From Turicibacter bilis (GTDB lineage: Bacteria; Bacillota_I; Bacilli_A; MOL361; Turicibacteraceae), in NCBI RefSeq assembly GCF_024499055.1, contig NZ_CP071249.1:2287001-2351000 (forward strand): a DNA stretch of 64,000 bases, written 5' to 3'. The notes beneath the pieces were generated by a model, which was not told the DNA's origin, searched no databases, and saw only the letters and a list, made by a program, of their open reading frames with translations. A program made the position numbers and the translations under genes. Shown here in pieces: positions 8,204 to 16,451 of this stretch (position 1 is its first letter; the number at the start of each line of letters is the position of its first letter).

Positions 8204-9398
8204 ATATTATCCTATCGCTAATGATCGGATGGGAGCAATTTGGACACTGGCATCTATTAAAGGAGCATGTGTTATTGAATTTGGACCGGCCGGAACTACT
8301 CATTATGCAATTGAAGGAATTGGAAGTTTAAATGGAAAACATGAAGCTAATATCTATTCCACTCATATGGATCAAAGTGATGTGACTTTTGGAAAGTATG
8401 ATCGTCTCGAACAAGCAATTATGGAAGTTGATGAAAATATTAAACCAAAATATATTTTTGTTATGGCTTCTTCAATTTCATCTATTATTGGAGCAGATGT
8501 AGAAAGTGTTTGTTTTGAATTAGAGTCTAAAGTTAGTGCTCAATTAATTCCAATAACAACAGGGGGATTAAAACACCATTATCATATTGGTGTTGAACAA
8601 ACATTGTTATTACTTGTTAAGAATTTAGTCAAGCCTGCTCAAAAAGATCCAATGAAATACAATATTCTAGGATTTACAATGGATAGATATAATTATTTAT
8701 CTGATGTAGAAGAACTAAAGCGTATGATGACTTTATTTTTTAATAAACAATTAAACGCTGTTTTTACTTGTGAAACTAGCGTTGAGGATTTAGAGAATGC
8801 TGCAACCGCTAGTTTAAATATTGTTGTCCGACGCGAAGCATTAAAGGCTGCACAGTATTTAGAAAAAACATATGGAATTCCGTATATTTATCATTCATTA
8901 CATGGGTTAGAGAATACGATGAAATTTATTCAAAAACTAGCTATATTTGAGGGATATGAATTAAATGAAGAAAAATATGAAGAAGAAGTTACTCAAATTA
9001 AACAACAAATGTTTACAGTGAAACGAAAATTCTTTTTCTATAAAGAAACAAAAAAATGTGCTGTCTTTGGTGATTATGATACTGCAGTCGGAATGAAGCA
9101 ACTACTTGAAGAGTTAGGATTAGAAGTTAATCGAGCTGAGATTTTATATCAGACAGAGGTAGAGGAACCATTAGTAGCAGGTGGGACTGAATTTGACCGA
9201 ATGAAGTATTTAAAGCAAGAATCTTTATTGCTGCTATTAGGTGATGGCGCAACAATTGAGATGGATTATACCGCTAAATCTAGTCATCAAGTAAGCAATC
9301 CTAATTTACATCATATAATGATTTATCCATATACGCCTTTTATTGGATTTAGAGGGATGTTGTATTGGATAGAGAAAATTTTAAATATTAGTTTATAG
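8190..9398 (+). CDS. NifK-like nitrogenase component 1 subunit
   Basis: 402 aa. The N-terminus keeps C4 and C27 (GACVIEFGPAGTTHY, the family's P-cluster-type loop). The third cysteine position, in the region VMASSISSIIGADVES that corresponds to TC..E.IGDD, is a serine. The start overlaps nifD-like by 14 bp, as expected for obligate partners. A late GTEFDRMKYLKQ segment matches the NifK/BchB C-terminal pattern. The reduced cysteine set points to a [4Fe-4S] or modified cluster rather than a standard P-cluster. Its short length and the missing cofactor-maturation genes place it among group IV-like nitrogenase relatives. Confidence 0.85.
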   Translation: MQLCKYYPIANDRMGAIWTLASIKGACVIEFGPAGTTHYAIEGIGSLNGKHEANIYSTHMDQSDVTFGKYDRLEQAIMEVDENIKPKYIFVMASSISSIIGADVESVCFELESKVSAQLIPITTGGLKHHYHIGVEQTLLLLVKNLVKPAQKDPMKYNILGFTMDRYNYLSDVEELKRMMTLFFNKQLNAVFTCETSVEDLENAATASLNIVVRREALKAAQYLEKTYGIPYIYHSLHGLENTMKFIQKLAIFEGYELNEEKYEEEVTQIKQQMFTVKRKFFFYKETKKCAVFGDYDTAVGMKQLLEELGLEVNRAEILYQTEVEEPLVAGGTEFDRMKYLKQESLLLLLGDGATIEMDYTAKSSHQVSNPNLHHIMIYPYTPFIGFRGMLYWIEKILNISL

Positions 9399-9407
9399 GA
9401 GCTTAAA

Positions 9408-9872
9408 ATGGAGAAGTTATTAGAACAAAAAAGTCTCATGATTAGTTCATTAAATCATCAATTATTACCGGAAATCAGCTATGCACCATTTATAAGAGAT
9501 GGAATTGATTTGTATATCTATATAAGTAAGGCTGCTGCTCATTATCACCATTTATTAATGAATCCAAACTGTTCAGTTATGCTGATTGAAGATGAAAAAG
9601 ATGCGAAAAATATTTTTGCGAGGGAACGACTTTCTTTTAATTGTAAGGTAGATTTGATGAAAGAAGTAGAGGAGGATATCTTTAAAAAATTTGATGCTAG
9701 CCATGGGGCATCAATAATGAGTATTTTAAAGAAACTAGATTTTGATATATTTAAATTAAATATCCAGTCTGGACGATTAGTTAAAGGATTTGGAAAAGCA
9801 TATGATATTACTATTTGTGACGATCAATTAATAATTAGTGAAGGATCTGTCATGGGACATAAGATGAAATAA
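9408..9872 (+). CDS. HugZ/HutZ-like split-barrel haem-utilisation protein
   Basis: 154 aa, a PNP-oxidase-like split beta-barrel. Recognisable stretches are the YAPF strand, YIYISKAAAHYHHLL, VMLIEDEKDAKNIFARERL and, near the end, SGRLVKGFGKAYDI followed by GHKMK. HugZ and HutZ proteins bind haem and are linked to haem breakdown in pathogens, with a C-terminal His ligand; H151 in the tail is the candidate here. It is the last gene of the operon, 9 bp after the nifK-like gene and directly before a terminator. In an anaerobe it may act as haem acceptor or carrier rather than as an oxygenase; that is inference. Confidence 0.82.
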   Translation: MEKLLEQKSLMISSLNHQLLPEISYAPFIRDGIDLYIYISKAAAHYHHLLMNPNCSVMLIEDEKDAKNIFARERLSFNCKVDLMKEVEEDIFKKFDASHGASIMSILKKLDFDIFKLNIQSGRLVKGFGKAYDITICDDQLIISEGSVMGHKMK

Positions 9873-9873
9873 A

Positions 9874-9901
9874 ATCACCAGTTTAACTGGTGATTTTTTT
9901 A
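9874..9901 (+). terminator. Terminator of the nitrogenase-like/haem operon
   Basis: AATCACCAGTT and AACTGGTGATT are perfect complements followed by T-runs, immediately after the HugZ-like stop. This bounds the transcript. Confidence 0.9.
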
Positions 9902-9999
9902 AAATTAACAAAAAGTTAACAATCCTTAAGATTGGTTTAAGGTGTATCAATATAATGGAAGTATAAGATATTTATTCAATCTAATTGGAGGTTATTATA

Positions 10000-10755
10000 A
10001 TGGCGATTAAATCATTTAAACGGTATGAGAAAAAATTTTTATTAACGAATCAACAATATGATGCACTAATTCCTAAGTTGTTAGATTACATGGAACCGGA
10101 TCATCACTGTTTAGATGGAAAGAACTACAGCATCTATAACATTTATTACGATACGATTCATTCTGATGTCATTCGTCATTCAATTTCAAAACCTTATTAT
10201 AAGGAAAAGCTAAGGTTGAGAAGTTATAAAATTCCTAAAAAGCCAACAGATAAAGTTTTTCTAGAATTAAAGAAAAAGATTAATGGAATCGTCAATAAAC
10301 GCCGTGTGATTTTAACTTTAGAGGAAGCAAGAGATTTTGTTGAGCAAGGAATACGACCTGAAACATGTGACTATATGAGTGAACAAGTCATCAATGAAAT
10401 AGCTTATTATTTGAGTCATGAATCTGTAAAGCCATCTGTTTATATTGGCTATACTCGTAAAGCATTTTTTGCTAAAGATGATCCGGAATTTCGTTTAACC
10501 TTTGATTCAAAAATACTGACAAGACGTGAAAATTTAACACTTGAAGGGGGATATTATGGGGATGATATTCTTGAAGAAAATCAATATTTAATGGAAGTTA
10601 AAATTTTAGGTGCCATCCCGGTTTGGTTTACGAAGATTTTATCAGAATTAGAGATTTACAATACTCATTTTTCAAAATACGGTCAAGAATTTATGAAGTA
10701 TTGTGCCCAAGATAAGGATGAAATAGAAGAGAAATGGAGAGATATCGCATGTTAG
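10000..10755 (+). CDS. VTC-domain protein (polyphosphate polymerase fold)
   Basis: 251 aa from the ATG at 10000; the upstream TTG at 9985 overlaps the GGAGGTT ribosome binding site and is rejected. VTC/CYTH-like tunnel motifs occur in order: RYEKKFLL, YYDT with the following R, KLRLRSY, FLELKKK, the basic NKRRV, YIGYTRKAF, RLTFDSKI and LMEVKI. In yeast Vtc4 this tunnel makes polyphosphate from ATP; bacterial VTC proteins usually sit, as here, beside a DUF4956 membrane protein. The next gene overlaps by 7 bp. Polyphosphate synthesis is a family inference. Confidence 0.85.
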   Translation: MAIKSFKRYEKKFLLTNQQYDALIPKLLDYMEPDHHCLDGKNYSIYNIYYDTIHSDVIRHSISKPYYKEKLRLRSYKIPKKPTDKVFLELKKKINGIVNKRRVILTLEEARDFVEQGIRPETCDYMSEQVINEIAYYLSHESVKPSVYIGYTRKAFFAKDDPEFRLTFDSKILTRRENLTLEGGYYGDDILEENQYLMEVKILGAIPVWFTKILSELEIYNTHFSKYGQEFMKYCAQDKDEIEEKWRDIAC

Positions 10756-11438
10756 AAACAATTATTCAATCAACAGATGGAAGTTCATTTACATTACTTA
10801 ATACGTTAATTGTCATTGCAGCTGCAATCATTTTAGGGTTCGTGATCAGTTTAGTTTATATGAGGACAACTAAAAAAGCTGGATATAGCCCAAGCTTTAC
10901 GATTACTTTGATTATGTTGCCAGTTATTATTTCAATCATTATTTTATTAGTTGGTAATAATGTTGCTCGGGCATTTAGTTTAGCAGGAGCCTTTTCATTA
11001 ATTCGATTTAGAAGTGCCCCTGGGGAACCAAAAGATATTGCATATGTTTTCTTTACTTTAGCAGTAGGTTTATGTTGTGGGATGGGCTATATTGGATACG
11101 CCGTTATTTTTACTATCTGTTTATCACTAGTTATGCTAATATTAGATGCTACAAAATTTGCAATGCCTAAAACAAAAGCTATGAATTTAAAAATTATTGT
11201 CCCAGAAGATTTAAATTATGAAGGTATTTTTGATGAAGTTTTAAATAAATATTCAAGCAACTATCATATTGAAACAATTCGTACTCGTGATTTTGGTGCT
11301 CTTTTTGAACTAAATTATTCAATTCAATTGCTTGAAGGAGCGAATCAAAAACAATTAATTGATGAATTAAGATGTAGAAATGGAAACTTAAATATTACAT
11401 TAACTTTAAATGCTCAAAATGAAAAAGTATATGTTTAA
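10749..11438 (+). CDS. DUF4956 membrane protein
   Basis: 229 aa from the ATG at 10749 (GGAGAG upstream), overlapping the VTC stop. Three or four transmembrane segments lie in the first 140 residues, with the conserved AFSLIRFRSAPGEPKDIAY loop of DUF4956 between them, then a soluble C-terminal domain (about 145-229). It is the usual partner of VTC-domain proteins and probably forms the membrane part of that system. A hairpin terminator follows. Confidence 0.87.
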   Translation: MLETIIQSTDGSSFTLLNTLIVIAAAIILGFVISLVYMRTTKKAGYSPSFTITLIMLPVIISIIILLVGNNVARAFSLAGAFSLIRFRSAPGEPKDIAYVFFTLAVGLCCGMGYIGYAVIFTICLSLVMLILDATKFAMPKTKAMNLKIIVPEDLNYEGIFDEVLNKYSSNYHIETIRTRDFGALFELNYSIQLLEGANQKQLIDELRCRNGNLNITLTLNAQNEKVYV

Positions 11439-11444
11439 AAATAT

Positions 11445-11475
11445 AGCCAGCAAGTTCTGAAAATTTGCTGGCTTT
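11445..11475 (+). terminator. Terminator after the VTC/DUF4956 pair
   Basis: AGCCAGCAA pairs with TTGCTGGCT, followed by TTT, seven bases after the DUF4956 stop. Confidence 0.8.
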
Positions 11476-11710
11476 TACTATGTAATTAAGTGGCTGTTGA
11501 CTAAGAGAGAATAACATAAATTCTTCAAGCTGTTTATTCCTAACTAAACAATCAGTCCTACTCATTTATGAGATTTAAGATATACCCAAAGGGGGCGTCA
11601 TTTCAGGTGCTGAAATATGATTCTAAGAAGCCTCTTGGTTTTAACAGTTTTCGATAATGTAGCTTTGTTATTATAAATTATAAGCCACTGTTACTTTTTG
11701 AGGGGGGACT

Positions 11711-11818
11711 ATTAGAGTTTTTAATAAAAGTTTTTTTGTTGTTTTAGTTTGTTTGTTATTGGCTTATCTTTTTCTAGTTATAATTGATATCATTAGTATT
11801 TATTCATCTCATCTTTAA
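11711..11818 (+). CDS. Possible small hydrophobic peptide
   Basis: After AGGGGGG at 11701-11707 an open frame could start at ATT (11711) and run 35 codons to TAA at 11816-11818. The product has one long hydrophobic core (VVLVCLLLAYLFLVII) between a basic N-terminus and a polar tail, like small membrane peptides or type I toxins. The non-standard start makes this uncertain. The rest of 11439-12011 shows no gene, only flanking terminators. Confidence 0.2.
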   Translation: MRVFNKSFFVVLVCLLLAYLFLVIIDIISIYSSHL

Positions 11819-11946
11819 ATGAAGAGTAAGGTTCCTGAATGCAGTAACTCTTTAGTAGATAAAAATGAAGGTGAGAACACGTTCTCTGATACAACTGCTT
11901 TAATATTTATTATGAGATACTTTTCTTATGCAATCCAAATCTTCAA

Positions 11947-11987
11947 AATAAAAAGGGTATGAAATCTAGATTTCATACCCTTTTTTT
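11947..11987. terminator. Bidirectional terminator
   Basis: A long palindrome with arms AAAAAGGGTATGAAATC and GATTTCATACCCTTTTT, with A and T runs outside, lies 25 bp past the stop of the minus-strand lipoprotein gene. Confidence 0.9.
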
Positions 11988-12011
11988 ATTAATTAATTGC
12001 TTGAAGGTTAT

Positions 12012-13826
12012 TTAAGGTCTCCCCATACCACCAGGACCACCCATACCATTATTTAAATTTCCATTGCTTGTGATAGAGCTTGAGATAGTTAAGGTCGCTA
12101 CATTTGAGCCCCCACTATATGATCCGCCTTTGTATAAGCCATCTATTTCTGTTCCAGTTGAAGTACCACCCGTTGAAATCGTGTATGTTTCACCTGTTTT
12201 AAATTCAGGAGAACTAATCATAATAACTTGTGATGATTTAGAAGGTGCATAAGTAATCAAATCTGTTCCCGTACTGTCTTGAATATTAACCAATGTATGA
12301 CTTGAAGTATTACTGCTCACGACGATTGTATTTTGGCTAGATGATGAACTTGGGGTTTGAAGCATAGCATTACTTCCGGATGCAATTAATAATCCCCCAC
12401 TAATATTAAACGTTGCGTCATAGTCTAATGCACCATTTCCGCCATCAGTTGGTCCATCAACAATAACGGTTCCACCTGACATTTCAATCGATCCATTTGC
12501 ATCAAGTCCATCACCAGAAGCATTGACATAGACATATCCACCATTAAAGTAAATCATACCTGAAGTCGATGAGAAGTTATTTTGTCCAGGACGTCCATTC
12601 ATGGCAGAACCATCATTTCCACCCGCTGCATTAATTCCATCATCACTTGCGATGAGATGAATTGTTCCATCGTTTATCGTAATCGTTGTACTTTCTAATC
12701 CTTCATATGATTTTGTAATATCGATTGTTCCACCATTAATGTCTAGTGTTGTATCCGCATGAATCCCATCATCGCCACTAGCTATAGTGAATGATCCACC
12801 ATTAATGACGATACTATCGTTTGTATGAATTGAATCATCGGAAGAGTCAATATTAAAGCTTCCATCTTCAACCGTTAAGTTAACACCTGCTTTTAATGCT
12901 TTTGCACTTGTTGTTTCTTCACTACTAGAAGATGAAGTTTGAGCATGTCCGGGTATTCCCCAAACGCCCCAACTCGATGATTTCGAACTACTGTTTTCAC
13001 TACCACCACCTGTTTCGATAGTAAAAGTTCCACTATTAATTAATAAATCTGTTTCAGCTTGAATACCATCACCTGTTGCAGTTAGATTAAAGGTTCCATT
13101 ATTGATTGTAATCCATCCTTTAGTTGTATCTGTTGTATTATCTGATTTAATAGCGTCACCACCGCTGTTAATCACAAAGGTTCCGTTATCAATTTCAATA
13201 GAATCTTTTCCTTTTAATCCATTGTTAACAGCGTTAATTGTAATATCTCCATTTTTGATATCTAAGTCATCTTTACTCGCTATTCCATTGTTATAGTTTG
13301 CATTCACAATTAAAGAACCTGTTCCATTAATTTTTAAATCATCTTTGCTAAAAATAGCGGCATTTGGTTCATCCACTGTTGCATCTTCATAAACATATGA
13401 TTCTGCATCCGTTATGACACTTTCTGTTCCTTCAACTAATGTTAAAGTCGTTTTATCAGCATTCATAACGTAAATAGGAGCACTTGTTGAAGACGTTAAA
13501 TGAACACCATTTAATAAGATTTCAACTTGATCTAAATCACCGGCATTCACAATAACTTGCCCGTCATCTAGTGTTCCACTTAAACTATAAGTCCCGCCTT
13601 GAGTGATAGTGACTATGTTTTCATCGACTGTCACACCAGTTCCATTGACTGTAATACTTGATCCAAATTCAATCGTTGTATCGGCAGCTGAATGATCTTG
13701 ATTCGTTGATTCAACGATATTTTCTTGTATTGCCTCATCAGAGGTGTTAGGTTGCTGCTTAGAGCACCCGATTAATGTACTATAAATTGATAAAGCTGAA
13801 ATGAAAAAAGTCAGTTGCTTTTTCAT
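12012..13826 (-). CDS. DUF4353-type carbohydrate-binding lipoprotein
   Basis: 604 aa. An N-terminal lipobox LIGC (C21) is followed by an acidic linker. The body is an array of short parallel-beta-helix-like repeats (patterns such as INNGTF, DGIHADTTLDINGG, SDDGINAAGG, ASGDGLDANG), as in DUF4353 carbohydrate-binding proteins. The tail is Gly/Met-rich (NNGMGGPGGMGRP). Ribosome binding site ACAGGAGGCG. DUF4353 proteins are commonly found near VTC/DUF4956 genes, as here. It should be a surface-anchored protein; its ligand is unknown. Confidence 0.85.
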   Translation of the reverse strand: MKKQLTFFISALSIYSTLIGCSKQQPNTSDEAIQENIVESTNQDHSAADTTIEFGSSITVNGTGVTVDENIVTITQGGTYSLSGTLDDGQVIVNAGDLDQVEILLNGVHLTSSTSAPIYVMNADKTTLTLVEGTESVITDAESYVYEDATVDEPNAAIFSKDDLKINGTGSLIVNANYNNGIASKDDLDIKNGDITINAVNNGLKGKDSIEIDNGTFVINSGGDAIKSDNTTDTTKGWITINNGTFNLTATGDGIQAETDLLINSGTFTIETGGGSENSSSKSSSWGVWGIPGHAQTSSSSSEETTSAKALKAGVNLTVEDGSFNIDSSDDSIHTNDSIVINGGSFTIASGDDGIHADTTLDINGGTIDITKSYEGLESTTITINDGTIHLIASDDGINAAGGNDGSAMNGRPGQNNFSSTSGMIYFNGGYVYVNASGDGLDANGSIEMSGGTVIVDGPTDGGNGALDYDATFNISGGLLIASGSNAMLQTPSSSSSQNTIVVSSNTSSHTLVNIQDSTGTDLITYAPSKSSQVIMISSPEFKTGETYTISTGGTSTGTEIDGLYKGGSYSGGSNVATLTISSSITSNGNLNNGMGGPGGMGRP

Positions 13827-14151
13827 TGTAAACGCCTCCTGTTTAATTTTCTCTCTTTTTTTGATTTTTAATATAAAGAAGATAAGACAAACCTAGGTAG
13901 AAAACGCCTAAATGATAGCTTTTAGGAATGGGGACACGATCTCTACGCTAATGATTGCCTTATCTGAGATTAATATAACAAGTGATTCTTAAAATATCCT
14001 TAAATTTCTAAAGGTAATGAAAGTAACATGCTTTATAAATGATATTAAAAAACAGACATTTAACCATACCTATCTAACATCATGAAATGTATTATATTCG
14101 GCTCAGGACTTATAATGACAATAGATAAAAAGGAAAGAAGAAGGTGTAGAT

Positions 14152-14772
14152 GTGAAACGAAATAAAATGGATTATGTTCAATATGTTGGAGGTATTGTGT
14201 TATTAACACTAGGGGTTGCTTTTAGTTCAAAGGCAGGATTAGGAACAGGATCGTTAGACTCTATTAACTTTGCTTTAGCTGATCGTACAGGATTAAATTT
14301 ATCGATTATTATTCTTCTCATGGCGTTTGTGGCTATTATAATTTCAACAGTTATTCGTCGTGGAAAACCGAATTTCAAACCATTAATGACTGCTATATTT
14401 ATGGCGATTTTTACTGAGGGATGGGTAAAAGTCGTAGATATGATTACTGTAGATACAATTGTTCATCAAATTATTATTTTTACTGTAGCCATTTTTTGTG
14501 CTTCGGTTGGAATTGCTATTTATTTAAGACCGAAATTTCCAGCTAATCCAAATGATGATATTACCGTTGCTTTAAATGAGGTTTTTAAACTGAAAATTGG
14601 GACGGCTAAACTTTTAATTGATCTAATAGCTATTATTATAGCTCTATTATTAAAAGGACCAATTGGAATTGGAACTATTTTAATGACGGTATTAATAGGA
14701 CCAGCTGTGAATCTAGCTAATTCATTAATTGATAAATGTGCTTCGTCTTCAAATGAAAAAAGTGTAGTCTAG
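14152..14772 (+). CDS. YczE-type integral membrane protein
   Basis: 206 aa from a GTG start. Five or six hydrophobic segments with the family-typical LGVAFSSKAGLGTGSLDSINFAL and the later PANPNDDITVALNE and KGPIGIGTILMTVLIGPAVN stretches. Proteins of this group (YczE/YyaS) have no firm function. A TATAAT at 14111-14116 is a candidate -10. Its last eight codons form one arm of a 26-bp inverted repeat shared with the convergent AraC gene. Confidence 0.75.
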   Translation: MKRNKMDYVQYVGGIVLLTLGVAFSSKAGLGTGSLDSINFALADRTGLNLSIIILLMAFVAIIISTVIRRGKPNFKPLMTAIFMAIFTEGWVKVVDMITVDTIVHQIIIFTVAIFCASVGIAIYLRPKFPANPNDDITVALNEVFKLKIGTAKLLIDLIAIIIALLLKGPIGIGTILMTVLIGPAVNLANSLIDKCASSSNEKSVV

Positions 14773-14798
14773 CTACACTTTTTTCATTTGAAGACGAA
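14742..14798. terminator. 26-bp inverted repeat terminator overlapping both stop codons
   Basis: The arms at 14742-14767 and 14773-14798 are perfectly complementary around a 5-base loop (TCTAG), with A6/T6 runs inside. The stop codons of the two convergent genes abut at 14772/14773, so the terminator arms are coding on both strands. Confidence 0.85.
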
Positions 14799-15600
14799 AA
14801 TCTGTTGGAGATAATGATTTAATTTTCTTAAATGATTTTGAAAAAGCAAGTGAATCATTATATCCACAAGATCGAGAAATATCAGCAACTGAAAGATTAG
14901 TTTCAACTAGTAACTGAGCCGCTTTCGTAATACGGAATTGAATTAAAAATTGTTGGGGAGACATTCCTAAATATTTTTGAAATAATGATGTTAAATACGT
15001 ACGATTTAAACATAAATAATTAGAAATATCACTTACTTTAATATAGTTAGAATAGTTATTTTGAATAAATTCGATCGCTTTACTAATATAATGATTTTCA
15101 TTTTTATGCTCGGTTGTTACTTTAATATCTGATGACTCGGCTAACTTAGCTAAAAATAAATATAATAATCCTTGATATTTTAATTCATTAGCTTGAGTTA
15201 AACTATTATAACTTAGCATTTGTGTCACATAGTCTTTGAGTTCCTCACAGTGTTCATATTGGCGAACTAATCGATCGTCACAAAAACCTGCTGCCTCTAA
15301 ATATTTCTGAGCCATTTCCCCATCAAAACCAACCCAAACATAAGTCCAAGGGTCATCTTTATCTGCTTGGTAAAAAGTGAGTTCATTTGGCCGAATTAAA
15401 AAACATTCATTTTCCTTTACTTCATAACAATTATCATTTAAATAATAATTTCCTTTTCCTTTAATAACGAAGTGAAGTAAATAATTAGGTCGAATGGCAG
15501 GACCAAATGAGTGAGAAGGTTCGCAATCATGAATTCCACAAAAACATAAATATAAATCACGAAAATGTTTATGGTTAACTTCTAAACTAATATGTGACAT
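14773..15600 (-). CDS. AraC-family regulator with cupin sensor domain
   Basis: 275 aa from the ATG at 15600, which follows GGGGGA; the longer frame to 15663 lacks a ribosome binding site. The N-terminal AraC-type cupin (about 25-150, with LLHFVIKGKGNYYLND) is followed by two helix-turn-helices (IKVSDISNYLCLNRTYLTSLFQKYLGMSPQQ and VADISRSCGYNDSLAFSKSFKKI). This layout is typical of sugar-responsive regulators of the MsmR/RhaS group. It lies downstream of the Tag-like gene, probably in one transcript. Its target is not apparent. Confidence 0.87.
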   Translation of the reverse strand: MSHISLEVNHKHFRDLYLCFCGIHDCEPSHSFGPAIRPNYLLHFVIKGKGNYYLNDNCYEVKENECFLIRPNELTFYQADKDDPWTYVWVGFDGEMAQKYLEAAGFCDDRLVRQYEHCEELKDYVTQMLSYNSLTQANELKYQGLLYLFLAKLAESSDIKVTTEHKNENHYISKAIEFIQNNYSNYIKVSDISNYLCLNRTYLTSLFQKYLGMSPQQFLIQFRITKAAQLLVETNLSVADISRSCGYNDSLAFSKSFKKIKSLSPTDFRLQMKKV

Positions 15601-15663
15601 AAAAATATCCCCCAATGCCTTATGTATGTTATTATAACACATTTGAAAGCGCATGAAAAACAT

Positions 15664-16203
15664 CTATTCTTTATAAATACAAACTTTTTTAGCATAAATA
15701 ATTCCTATTTCATGGATGAAGCTTAGGATCGTTTTAGGACCGACAAACTTAAAGCTTTCTTTTTTTAAAGCATTAGAAATCATCGTAGCAAATTGTAATG
15801 GCGATAATAAATGAGCGTCTATATCATAATTTAACGTTTGATTCTTACTAAACTGCCATAAGTAAGTCGAAAAGCTTTGATAATTATTTTGAAGACGGAT
15901 GATTTGGTTCGCATTATGAATGATTGCGCGTATCTTTCCTTCATGGCGAATCATATTTTTGTTATTTAATAACTCTAAGATTTTAGACTCATCATATTGA
16001 GCGATTTTTTTAATATTAAATTGATCAAAAGCTTTTTCTATCTCACGTTTTTTATTAGCAATCACTTTTTCATTGAGCCCTGTTTGTAAAATTTTATAAC
16101 AAAGAACTCTGAATAGCTGCTCATCATCATAAATTGGAGTTCCAAATGATGATTCACGAGATAATTGATACAATTCTTTTTTACATCCTGTACATTGACG
16201 CAT
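15664..16203 (-). CDS. Divergent DNA-3-methyladenine glycosylase I (Tag) homologue
   Basis: 179 aa from the ATG at 16203 (AGGTGA site). The family frame is clear: an N-terminal Cys, PIYDDEQLFRVL, QTGLNEKVI, KIRAIIHNANQII, YLWQF and FKFVGPKTILSFIHEIG. Several residues expected in active Tag differ. The YHDEEWG motif reads SRESSFG, the base-pocket Glu of LE..QAGLSW is Lys (YKILQTGLNE), and the following Trp is Glu. The C-terminal zinc-binding residues are reduced to one Cys. It may have another substrate or a non-catalytic role. Confidence 0.75.
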   Translation of the reverse strand: MRQCTGCKKELYQLSRESSFGTPIYDDEQLFRVLCYKILQTGLNEKVIANKKREIEKAFDQFNIKKIAQYDESKILELLNNKNMIRHEGKIRAIIHNANQIIRLQNNYQSFSTYLWQFSKNQTLNYDIDAHLLSPLQFATMISNALKKESFKFVGPKTILSFIHEIGIIYAKKVCIYKE

Positions 16204-16451
16204 AAATATCACCTAGTTTGATTTTCTCTTATTATCTTCAATTTGATGAAAATGAATGTCTCTGAAGTTTGAGGTAAGGATAAATTGGAACGAAAGATTA
16301 GTAAAGATAGTAGTTTTAGGAATGTATTTTAATAAAGATTGATTTTTGGAAGAAAAATCTATAATGAATGTATTTTGATGAGAATTTGAGAATACTAATA
16401 TTGGTTTCATTAAGTTGAAACAATTGTTGAGATTTAAAGGAGGTATTTAAG

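Noticed and set aside
3436-9398. Nitrogen fixation genes (nifHDK)
   Set aside because: No nifB, nifE, nifN or nifV in the window, shortened subunits, a missing P-cluster cysteine, and haem-importer genes inside the operon argue against dinitrogen as substrate.
16213-16410. 65-codon minus-strand frame upstream of the Tag-like gene
   Set aside because: A+T-driven Phe/Ile/Asn-rich frame with no ribosome binding site; it occupies the promoter region between divergent genes.
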